From the NCBI GenBank assembly GCA_038380435.1, contig JAWZYU010000009.1:68353901-68417900 (forward strand): a stretch of DNA of 64,000 bases, given 5' to 3'. The stretch is from Ryuthela nishihirai (lineage: Eukaryota; Arthropoda; Arachnida; Araneae; Heptathelidae). The notes beneath the pieces were generated by a model. That model was not told the origin of the DNA, did no database searches, and saw only the letters and a list, made by a program, of their open reading frames with translations. This document shows positions 56,070-64,000 of the stretch, piece after piece. Each line of letters opens with the position of its first letter. Positions within the stretch are counted from its first letter, which is position 1. The position numbers were made by a program, and so were the translations under genes.

Positions 56070-56700
56070 CCATTTTTTTTTGAAAAATCCATCAGAGCCC
56101 ATTGTTGCACATCCACCATGCAAGATCATTGTTGTCTCTCTTACAATTCCATCATTTTCTTCTTTACGATTCACCTTAGCACACCATGCAAATCCAAATT
56201 CATCTTTTCAAACCCATCATTTTCTTCTTTACAATTCACTGCTGTCACCTTTTCAAACCCATCATTTTCGTTTTTACAATTCATAGTTCTCACCTTTTCA
56301 AACCCTTCATTTTCTTCTTTACAATTCATAGTTGTCACCATTTCAAACCCGTCATTTTCTTCTTTACAACTTATTGTTGTCTCCTTTTCAAACCCATTTT
56401 TTCTTCTTTACAATTCATTGTAGTACACTATGCGAGTACATCGTTGTCTCCTTTTCAAACCCATAACTTTTTTCTTTACAATTCATTGTTGTTGTTGCTG
56501 TTTTTTATTTTTCAAACCCGTCATATTCTTGTTTACAATACATTGTTGCTTCCTTTTCAAACCCATAATTTTCTTCTTTACTATTCATTGTTGTCTCCTT
56601 CTCAAACCCATAATTTTCTTCTTTACAATTCATCGTAGCACACTATAAGAGTCCATAATTGTATCCTTTTCAAACCCAAACATTTTCTTCTTTACAAATT
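56070..56700. repeat. 45-bp minisatellite
   Basis: Unit CCTTTTCAAACCCATCATTT + TCTTCTTTACAATTCATTGTTGTCT, about 13 copies with length variation. Since 45 is a multiple of three, three forward phases are open (56010-56423, 56186-56638, 56430-56648), giving a 15-residue repeat FKPIIFFFTIHCCHL. No start context or homology; treated as a minisatellite. Confidence 0.88.
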
Positions 56701-57079
56701 CTTACTTGCAAAAGTGCGTGACACAATACCTACTGGCCGTAGTGAAGATACCAGAGTAAACATTTTGTGTGAACACTTTGTGTACAACATAATAGCAAAT
56801 TGTGTGCAAAAATAATTCATGACAACATAAAAATGTCATTTACACACCAAACTAGATAAAACATGAAAAAGAATCGCTTAGCTAAAATAAAATTTTGTAA
56901 GACTGAGAACTATTCCAAAATAAAACTCTTGTGGCAGCTTAACTTCAGAACAGATTATTATATCACTATGGCAGGTCGATCACTTCTGTCCAGTTCTACA
57001 AGCGATGGTTCAATATCAAGAGGTAGTCTGTTCGAAAATAATAGCATTTTCTTTGAAAATTGTAATAAAAAAATAAATT
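56701..57079. other. AT-rich DNA
   Basis: The 87-aa frame 56863-57126 has no signature and runs into SINE-B. Confidence 0.5.
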
Positions 57080-57262
57080 ATCCCTCAACAGCTACTTGCC
57101 ACAGAGATCTGATAAGATACTGTTAATTTATGCGCTATGGAAAAGATGTATGAGGAAGGCGAGACCTCAGCAGAAAGACAACATAAACACCGATACCTTA
57201 CACAGGGCTCGAACCCAGGTCCTTTTGATCAGTAACTAAGCGCGCTAAACACTCGGATTCAT
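57080..57262 (-). mobile_element. SINE-B, nearly full length
   Basis: ATCCCTCAACAGCTACTTGCCACAGAG at left (3' end), ATGAGGAAGGCGAGACCTCAGCAGAAA, CAGGGCTCGAACCCAGGTCC (B box reversed), AGCGCGCTAAACACTCGG head. Confidence 0.85.
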
Positions 57263-57350
57263 CGAATAGATTAACAAAACAAATAAACCTATATTTAAAG
57301 GTAAAGACCAGAATCTTGAAGAAGTTTCTTTAAAAAATCGTCTGATGTGT

Positions 57351-57519
57351 CAAAATCAATAGTGTACAAGATACCAATGATAATTTTCAAACGATAAAGT
57401 AATTCATCAATATTTCTTTTCTATTATCAACGAAATTAAAATCTATAGTGTGCAAGATACCAATGAAAACTTTCAAATGATAAAGTAATCCATCAATATT
57501 TGTTTTCTATTATCAACGA
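57351..57519 (+). repeat. 84-bp tandem duplication
   Basis: 57351-57434 and 57435-57519 both read AAAATC-ATAGTGT-CAAGATACCAATGA...TTTTCTATTATCAACGAA, with about eight differences. The second unit runs into the 150-bp direct repeat. Confidence 0.85.
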
Positions 57520-57651
57520 AGTTAATTTCAAAGAACTTTTACCTTATCAGTTTTACTTTGTCTTTCTTTCAGACTAAAATACCATTCTTTTCTCCCAACA
57601 TGAGCATCGGTACTATTTTTATTTCATATCACATGAGCATCGCGTCTTATG
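57500..57651 (+). repeat. 150-bp direct repeat, copy 2
   Basis: Matches 54937-55088, 2.56 kb upstream, in the same direction. Confidence 0.88.
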
Positions 57652-58022
57652 TTAATAGTATCCAAAGCAGAAGACAATAATTTAGATGGAGGTTTAAAAT
57701 ATAGAATATTTGCCTTTAACGAAAATAAACTTCAATTTATTAAAAAAATTTAAAATTTAAAAAATTTAAATTTCCAATAAATTTTTTATGTTTATAAATA
57801 CATTAATTCTCAGCACAAAAAAAACTCACGCACTCGAGTACTTTTGTGAGCTTTTCACTGTATATTTAATATATGTAACTGTTTAAAGAAAAATAAAATT
57901 TGGATTCGGATTTTTTTATATTTTATAACATCTGGAAAAGATTAAATAATTCCAAAACCAAAGATCAATACTTTAACACGTATATATATATTTTTTTCAA
58001 AGTATTCTTATTCTTAAAAAGA
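57652..58022. other. AT-rich DNA
   Basis: Nothing recognised. Confidence 0.5.
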
Positions 58023-58133
58023 TCATTTAGAAGAACCCATTCTGCACCTCATCAAACTTTTCATCATCTTCAAAACGCCGTTGAACAAGCTCTCTTTCTG
58101 TCAGTTCCGTATACTCTGACGTTTTTGCAATGA

Positions 58134-58498
58134 TATACGGAACGGGATGAGAAATGGAATGCATTCTCAGTTACAGATATTGCCCTGTCCGCCGGAAAAG
58201 GTTCAACTTCGCCCCTAAGCGCATGCGTTCCTCTTCAGGAACCTCGGCTGCAGCAAACCATGATATACGTACCGATGGCCATTATACGCAGCTGCGCCCT
58301 TTCACCTGAAGAAATTCGCATGTCCTTTCGGAACACAGCGATGTACGCCGATTGGCGTAACTACTACGATTCGCCGATACGCAATGCCAAGCCGACGCGA
58401 ACTTTGAACTACCAGTCATTGAATGCAGCTGCATATTTCCGAAGAGGAGCAAAAGAAATATATCTTAAATCAAATGCACCGCTTGCTTCAAGCTGTTG
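58134..58498 (+). CDS. Unrecognised open frame in a GC-richer block, candidate exon
   Basis: Open for 121 codons from 58134 (after a stop at 58131-58133) to a stop at 58496-58498; the first ATG that gives a reasonable product is 58260 (79 aa). Residues: ...MIYVPMAIIRSCALSPEEIR, MSFRNTAMYADWRNYYDSPI, ending SNAPLASSC. Composition is balanced (all amino acid classes, few AT-driven residues) and base composition is clearly GC-richer than the neighbours. The block does not match any repeat seen in the window. I recognise no domain. The stretch just before (58023-58133, RRTHSAPHQTFHHLQNAVEQ...) is open in another frame, so a broken longer gene or an element fragment is possible. No splice sites can be assigned with confidence. 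Confidence 0.3.
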
Positions 58499-58780
58499 AT
58501 AAGATAGATCAACTCACTGATAACATCACTGCTTAGACATCTCTCCTCTTTTCTCCTTCGGAAAGTAGAGGAAATCTTTCCAGCATCTTTTTTCTCGTAT
58601 TGTTCGGTAATACGAATAATGAGAAATCGCTTCCTTTGTTAGATAGCAATTTACACAATCCTCTTTCCCGCAGGCTTTCGCGTTTCTGCACTTCTGCAAT
58701 TTCATTTTGTTCAGTTCGTAATGGTTAAGAAGAAATGCTCATTTTCAATAGTCTTCATCCTCATCATTATTACAGAGGAA

Positions 58781-59370
58781 ACATAATTATATTATTTTTC
58801 TCCTGACTGCTTTGCGGAATTATTATTTTTCTCCTGACTGCTTTGCGGAATTATTATTTTTCTCTTGATTACTTTGTAGAATTATTATTTTTCTCCTGAC
58901 TGCTTTGCGGAATTATTATCTTTCTCCTGACTGCTTTGCGGTATTATTATTTTTCTCCTGACTGCTTTGCGGAATTATTATTTTTTCTCTTGATTACTTT
59001 GTAGAATTATTATTTTTCTCCTGACTGCTTTGCGGAATTATTATCTTTCTCCTGACTACTTTGTAGAATTATTATTTTCCTTCTGACTACTTTGTAGAGT
59101 TATTATTTTTCTTCTGACTACTTTGTATTATTTTTCTTCTGACTACTTTGTATTATTTTTCTTCTGACTACTTTGTATTATTTTTCTTCTGACTACTTTG
59201 TAGAGTTATTATTTTTCTTCTGACTACTTTGTATTATTTTTCTTCTGACTACTTTGTATTATTTTTCTTCTGACTACTTTGTAGAGTTATTATTTTTCTT
59301 CTGACTACTTTGTAGAGTTATTATTTTTCTTCTGACTACTTTGTATTATTTTTCTCCTGACTACTTTAGG
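58781..59370. repeat. Two-tier minisatellite (31-bp and 25-bp units)
   Basis: 31-bp unit TTATTATTTTTCTCCTGACT + GCTTTGCGGAA in the left part; towards the right it changes to TTATTTTTCTTCTGACTACTTTGTA (25 bp) alternating with a 31-bp form containing GAGTTATTA. About 20 units. Non-coding. Confidence 0.9.
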
Positions 59371-59977
59371 GAGAAAGTAATGAAGAAAATCAATAATGAA
59401 ATGCATAGACTAAGTGAAAGAGTTTCTTTTCTCCAAAATCATTCTTTCCCCGTGACTGTTTTAGCTATTATTATTTAGCTATCATACAAACACGTTTTAA
59501 AACTAATATAAGTATAATTTATTCATCATCATCGTCATCTCGCAAAACGTACCTAAACAAAACGTAGATTAATTTTATACATTTGACCCGCAAAGATAAT
59601 AGCTTATCTGCAGGAAATATTGATGAGCATTAGTTTTCATGCATAAATGAACATAGTAAAAAAGAACACAAAAAGTCAAATAGATGCAGATTTTCTCAGG
59701 ATTACAAATTAACAGACATTCTTTAAGTAGTTTCTAACCTTTAACTTAATCTCATTAAAATTAGTTAGATATATGATTTCTCTTGGTAACTGGTTAAAGA
59801 TCTCCGGCACTTTATACTCTAAGATTTTTTCCGTAATTATTAACAAAATTCCGTATTTGAAAATAATTATTAGTCTGATATCTGGTTTCTTATCGTGTGT
59901 AATTTGTACTTTACATGTGTCATTGAAAAAGATGTCCAGAATAATGCCATATCTGATTATTCGGTATTGAGGCTCTC
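59371..59977. other. AT-rich DNA
   Basis: The 65-aa frame at 59773-59970 has no signature. Confidence 0.5.
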
Positions 59978-60190
59978 TCTATGAGGAAGGGGACACCGAT
60001 AAGCTGTCCATCGGATGCAACGTTTAAGCCGTGGTTCAGGACAGCCTGACATGTTAATGAACTCGCAAAAGAGTCTTTACGGGACACTTCCCATCTGTCT
60101 CCTAGTAGTTGTTTGTTTAATTCCTTTCCGCCACCTAGCTCTGAGTCCTTTGAATTCTAGTGACCTGTTTCTTTAGCCAATCGTATGCAC
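59978..60190 (+). mobile_element. SINE-A, 5'-truncated
   Basis: AGGGGACACCGATAAGCTG, CAACGTTTAAGCCGTGG, GACATGTTAATGAACTCGC, then the diverged 3' third. No tRNA-like head. Confidence 0.72.
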
Positions 60191-60484
60191 TAAACCAGTA
60201 GTGCGCAAACATTTCTTAAACGTCAACCCCTTTTTGAACACATTAACTTGATGCGGACCCTAAAAGGTTTCAACATGCATTTATACAGTATTATGTTCAT
60301 GTAATAAGCGCTTAAATATCTGAAATGAATGTATTGAAAAATGGATTTATTTTGAAGGTTTGTATTTTATTTTTCCCCAACCCCTAGATTTTTTTCGCAC
60401 ACCAATCCGCATTTATTGCACATCGCTGCGCTAAACTGCCTCTCAGATATAACCAACTTATCAGACAACCAACTGATCTGTGTA

Positions 60485-60768
60485 TTCTGTTCCAACAATA
60501 GCGTGCCAGATTTAAAGTGTTCAGTTTCGAAGTTAGAATCCTACCTGTACCTCTATTGAGATTTATCTCCGCTAAACTCCCACCCTCTGCTGGGTCAGAC
60601 GTGAACACCGATGGGCTTGGAAATGCCGCCGTGGTCCTCTACTGATCAAAGGCAGGGCTGGGAGAAAATAACAGGAATAAATGCAACGCTGGGCCAGGGG
60701 GGACTCGAAACTAGGTAGCATAGATTACGAGCTCTGCGCGCTACTGGCTGAGCCACCTCCGTCCCATT
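60485..60768. mobile_element. Two SINE-A head pieces in inverted orientation
   Basis: 60485-60634 is forward (GCGTGCCAGATTTAAAG ... ATTTATCTCCGCTAAACTCC ... GGGCTTGGAAATGCCGCCGT) and 60632-60768 is reverse (GTCCTCTACTGATCAAAGGCAG ... ACGAGCTCTGCGCGCTACTGGCTGAGCCACC). Both lack the 3' half; the tRNA-like heads point outwards. Confidence 0.75.
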
Positions 60769-60860
60769 GTTTTGAGATGGGGGAGGTTAAGGCAAGAATA
60801 TGTATATGTTGTTTCTCTATTGATCTCTTTCCAATCTCACAGATCACATCCGACTCTTGT

Positions 60861-61022
60861 AGTATAAAATTTCTCCCTCCCTTTTAGAGATTATTAAAAT
60901 ATTTCTTGAGAAATGAGTAAATAAAGACAAGTTTAATAACTTTTAGCCTCCATTACCATTACTAGCATTCTCAAAGGGGGAGGAATAGCCCTCTTCCCCC
61001 CTCCCCACTCTTAGATCTGACC
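60861..61022 (-). repeat. 'GGATCT' repeat family, copy
   Basis: Reverse complement GGTCAGATCTAAGAGTGGGG, CCCCCTTTGAGAATGCTAGT, CAAGAAATATTTTAATAATC, GAGAAATTTTATA aligns with copy 1. Confidence 0.75.
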
Positions 61023-61344
61023 ATAGTAGCAAGTGATTATATGTATATGATTATTTGTTTTTAACATTTCCCTGTGCTAGTTCGATTTCACTTCCAATAT
61101 TTGATTGAGAAAAGGGAATATTTCTTTCCATAATTGTCTTCTATCATAAAGTAATCAGAGAGAACGCTGACGTTAAACGGAATTATCAGCTAGATTTATT
61201 ATATAAGCTTTATAATTTAATATCCATCCGGACTTTGCTCTTAGTTATCATTAAGAAAAGATGCATTTGCAGGTATCCTAAAAGTCACTTCAATCAAATT
61301 TGACATTAAGCATACAGATGATAGTTTAATCAATACACTACAGT
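61023..61344. other. AT-rich DNA
   Basis: Nothing recognised. Confidence 0.5.
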
Positions 61345-61570
61345 ATTAGCTCCGGTCAACTTCGTAAGTAGCGTAAGTAGCACGTGAAAGCTTGTATCTG
61401 ATATTCCCAAGTTCGAATCCCAACTGTGACTGCGTTGAGGATTTTCTGCGCTAACACTGTTTTGCACTCGGTGAAATAGTGCACCAATAGGCTTGAAAAC
61501 ACCGCCATCCATCAGAGGGAACGTTGAACTGTGCTAATGAACGCTAATGAACCCTAACAAGAGACTTCCA
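61345..61570 (+). mobile_element. SINE-A, diverged and 3'-shortened
   Basis: CGTAAGTAGCGTAAGTAGCA head with a small duplication, CAAGTTCGAATCCCAACTG (B box), TTGAGGATTTTCTGCGCTAACA, CCAATAGGCTTGAAAACACCGCC; ends in AACAAGAGACTTCCACTTG. Confidence 0.7.
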
Positions 61571-61788
61571 CTTGAATCGAAAAAACGTAAAACACAGTTT
61601 TAACCCTCCCCCCCAAATAAAACACGTTTTGAAAATAAATAAAAATTCTGATTATTAATTTTTCAACAATGTTGTTTTTAAATTACAAATGGCTTAATAT
61701 GCTTACTTCGAAATGAAAATTATTAAATTACATTTCGTAATTTGAAAAATGGAGAAAGTTATTTTCGTAATTTGAAAAATAATTACAA

Positions 61789-62110
61789 GGAGAGTATAGT
61801 TTCTGTATAATACGTGTTACAAAGAATTCTAACTTCAGAACAAATTGAGTGCGGGGCGGTCGGCAGAACGTGTCAGGCTCGTATCTGAATTTACAATGCT
61901 CGAGTTTTAATTGCACTGGATTACAATGCTCGAGTTTTAATTGCACTGGAGTTAAGAATTTTCCCACCCTATCAAAAAAGAGGAAAATCATGGGTGTTGG
62001 AGTGTCTGTCATCCGTCGCATGCCACATTAAGCTACGGCCTCGTGTATAAGAGACATCTCCCTTTGCGTGTGAAATAAGATGTGTAACCTTGATGAGAGT
62101 CATTAAGGTT
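61789..62110 (+). mobile_element. SINE-A variant with a two-unit B-box minisatellite
   Basis: Near-identical to 63588-63935. GGGGCGGTCGGCAGAACGTG, GTCAGGCTCGTATCTGAA is the tRNA-like head. The B-box segment TTACAATGCTCGAGTTTTAA + TTGCACTGGA (30 bp) occurs twice (61891-61920 and 61921-61950). Then GTCATCCGTCGCATGCCACATTAAGC, aligned with the SINE-A GTCCGTCGGATGGGACGTTAAGC. The end runs into a hairpin (62075-62121). Frames 61728-62021 and 61849-62031 are by-products. Confidence 0.78.
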
Positions 62111-62121
62111 ACACATCTTAT
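62075..62121. repeat. Perfect 17-bp hairpin at the SINE variant's end
   Basis: ATAAGATGTGTAACCTT (62075-62091) and AAGGTTACACATCTTAT (62105-62121) with a 13-base loop. It is followed by a (TATTA)n-like tract to 62157. The sister copy at 63900-63935 has only the left arm. Confidence 0.88.
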
Positions 62122-62177
62122 ATTATTATATTATATTATATCTTATATTATATTATTCCTGGGTCGATTGCCATTTT

Positions 62178-62554
62178 CCTGTACCTTTGAGTGGATTTTT
62201 TTTTGCACAAAATAGGCTAAATGGCCAGGTTACAAGGACCCTGAGAGCTCAGAGAAGGTTGGGAGAGGGGACCCACTGGGGAGTTATTGAAGACAGTAGT
62301 ACCCTCTTGTCAAGGCCAGCCAGCGTGTTCTTTAATGTGCACAGGGTATGTCTCTCCCGCATACGGGACGACGGCTTAACGTAACATCCGACTGACGGAT
62401 GGCGGCCTTTCCAAGTCCATCGATGTCCCCTACTAATATGGACAGGGTGGGGAGTTTTGCGGAGATAAATCATATCGCTGGCCCAGCTGGGACTCCAACC
62501 TAGAAACTGCCGATTACGATTTTGGCGCGCTTCCGAATGAGCCACCCTCACCCA
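62178..62554 (-). mobile_element. SINE-A, full length
   Basis: CTGTACCTTTGAGTGGATTT to GGCGCGCTTCCGAATGAGCCACC. Good match to the family throughout. Confidence 0.88.
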
Positions 62555-62817
62555 CTAGGAAACAGACGGAAGCCTCCCGTCAAGCCATCCAGCGTATTCT
62601 TTAACGTCCTCGGGTATGGCTCTACTGCATACAGCAACACAGCTTAACGTCTCATTCGACTGGCTATGGATTTTCGAAGCCTTTCGGTATACCCTTTCTT
62701 ATCGAGGCCAAAGCGAAGGTTTAGCGGAGATAAATCTGAATGCTAGCACAGGTGCGACTCGAACATGGGAACTGCAGATTACGAGCCTGGCTGATAATGA
62801 CTGAAGTAACCCTCTCC
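62555..62817 (-). mobile_element. SINE-A, lacking its 3' part, directly next to the previous copy
   Basis: AGACGGAAGCCTCCCGTCAAG, TTCTTTAACGTCCTCGGGTATGGC, GAACATGGGAACTGCAGATTACGAGCCTGGC. Two reverse SINE-A copies stand head to tail here. TSDs not resolved. Confidence 0.8.
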
Positions 62818-63587
62818 CCCTCGAAGACTTTAAAGAGAAATCTCCTGGGTCTTTAAAAGACTAATGACCTCAATTTTGTATCCTTTGTAATCTGTTAGGG
62901 CGGCTCACTTACTGTACAGAAAACGCAAATTATTTCGAGTGATCCGTTTTTAAAGAATATTTAATTAGTCTTTTTAATATTAGTTGCGAATTTATTAAAC
63001 TCAGTCGAGAGCCGCTTTGATCTGACCAATTCTAAACAATGCACTGTTGCTAAACCTCTGACTCTCCCAAAATTCCTCTTCAGTAATGGCGACGAAGGCT
63101 TTTCAAATGATAAAGATGAGCTAACTTGCCTTTCGCTTATTTCGTCTGAGGTGCCAATCAACTTAATCTTTCCTCGACAAAGGACAAACGTTCAACGACA
63201 AAGGACGTGCCGAAGCGTTTACTTCGTCAAGAGTGATTGTTCAAGGAAATAATAAGAGGAATTAAGTGTTGACCGATAACCACGCGAAAAGTAAACGAAG
63301 TTAAGTAACAAAGAATTATCCTTTGGCCAAGTAAATTGTTGGAGTAAGTTGCTGATTTAAGAAAAGAAGAAAAAGGGCGTTGAACAATGAAAGTAAATAT
63401 TAACGGTTTCCATCGAAATTTTAGCGTTTTTTTACATTTCGTATGAAGAAAAAGTCCCGTTGAAATTACGTAGAATGTCATCTAAGTGTTAACCTATATG
63501 GGGAAAAAAAGAAACGTATTAGATAGTTGATTGGGATAAAATTTTAGACTGAAATATAATGGAAAACTTAGTTATAAAATTTTAAAG
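62818..63587. other. Unassigned DNA
   Basis: A reverse frame at 62961-63161 (66 aa, MIGTSDEISERQVSSSLSFE...) has balanced composition but no signature or gene context. Nothing else. Confidence 0.4.
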
Positions 63588-64000
63588 ACAGTATAGTTTC
63601 TGTATAATACGTGTTACCAAGAATTCTAACTTCAGAACAAATTGAGTGCGGGGCGGTCGGCAGAACGTGTCAGGCTCGTATCTGAATTTACAATGTTCGA
63701 GTTTTAATTGCACTGGATTACAATGTTCGAGTTTTAATTGCACTGGATTACAATGTTCGAGTTTTAATTGCACTGGAGTTAAGAATTTTCCTGCCCTATC
63801 GAGAAACAGGAAAATCATGGGTGTTGGAGTGTCTGTCATCCGTCGCATGCCACATTAAGCTACGGCCTCGTGCATAAGAGACATCTCCTTTGCGTGTGAA
63901 ATAAGATGTGTAACCTTGATGAGGGTCATTCTATGTATTTCGTAACAGCTGTCCATCATGTTCTCTTCTTCCCTTCTGCTCTAGATCCCTTGAGGTCCTT
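63588..64000 (+). mobile_element. SINE-A variant with a three-unit B-box minisatellite, continuing past the window end
   Basis: Same element as 61789-62110, with the 30-bp unit (TTACAATGTTCGAGTTTTAA + TTGCACTGGA) three times at 63688-63777. Unlike its sister it continues into the SINE-A 3' half: ACAGCTGTCCATCATGTTCTC and CTAGATCCCTTGAGGTCCTT near 63946-64000, matching 'AGCTGTCCAGTGGGTCCCC' and 'GAGCCTTCGGGGTCCTTG'. Confidence 0.78.

Noticed and set aside
58781..59370. CRISPR-like array
   Set aside because: Units are contiguous with no unique spacers, and this is eukaryotic DNA.
62961..63161. 66-aa reverse frame with balanced composition
   Set aside because: No start context, homology or neighbouring exon; noted in the region entry only.

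Overview
This is animal nuclear DNA, AT-rich and packed with transposable elements. I find no complete protein-coding host gene. Two tRNA-derived SINE families, Tc1-like DNA transposons with TA target sites, hAT-like MITEs, decayed non-LTR retrotransposons, a Penelope-like element and LTR-element remains point to an invertebrate. An arthropod, possibly an arachnid, is my guess; nothing in the window proves the taxon. Most of the longer open frames lie inside repeats: SINEs give frames rich in conserved tRNA-like segments, and two minisatellites are open because their units are multiples of three.

Layout. 0.4-1.4 kb: degenerate interspersed repeat with an internal duplication. 1.9-10.2 kb: a 'GGATCT' repeat, SINE-A copies, hAT-like MITEs and a decayed LINE. 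10.3-13.5 kb: remains of an LTR retrotransposon (LTR-like sequence plus a Gag fragment with duplicated zinc knuckles). 13.9-16.3 kb: a 40-bp minisatellite, a MITE and SINEs. 17.3-19.8 kb: a broken Tc1 element beside a reverse-oriented LINE fragment. 19.9-22.9 kb: a fold-back element, the best-preserved LINE reverse transcriptase, and a second fold-back with a SINE in its loop. 25.1-26.4 kb: a 33-bp minisatellite. 27.5-29.7 kb: a second Tc1 copy carrying a SINE with a 10-bp target duplication, next to a 600-bp fold-back. 30.3-36.8 kb: SINE-A, SINE-B and a solo-LTR candidate. 37.9-42.4 kb: palindromic MITEs, a reverse-strand LINE and a third Tc1 element with intact terminal repeats. 42.4-48.5 kb: mostly unique AT-rich DNA holding a pair of overlapping perfect hairpins and a GC-richer block at 43.7-44.3 kb that may be the 5' exon of a host gene. 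49.8-51.9 kb: two Penelope-like 3' ends in a large inverted repeat. 52-54.2 kb: SINEs. 55-59.4 kb: minisatellites and an unrecognised GC-richer open frame. 60-64 kb: a SINE-A cluster in which two copies carry an internal 30-bp minisatellite over the Pol III B box.

How it works together: the elements are parasites of different classes, nested in one another. SINE-A sits in a Tc1 copy and in a fold-back loop, and a MITE sits in a LINE reading frame, so relative ages can be read from interruptions and target duplications. SINE-A and SINE-B carry Pol III promoters only and would need a LINE's machinery. The palindromic MITEs would need a Tc1-type transposase. All transposase and reverse transcriptase frames seen here are broken. 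The most unusual items are the inverted Penelope-like pair with a possible hammerhead ribozyme core in each arm, the SINE B-box minisatellite, the two overlapping hairpins at 43.0 kb, and the two codon-phased minisatellites.
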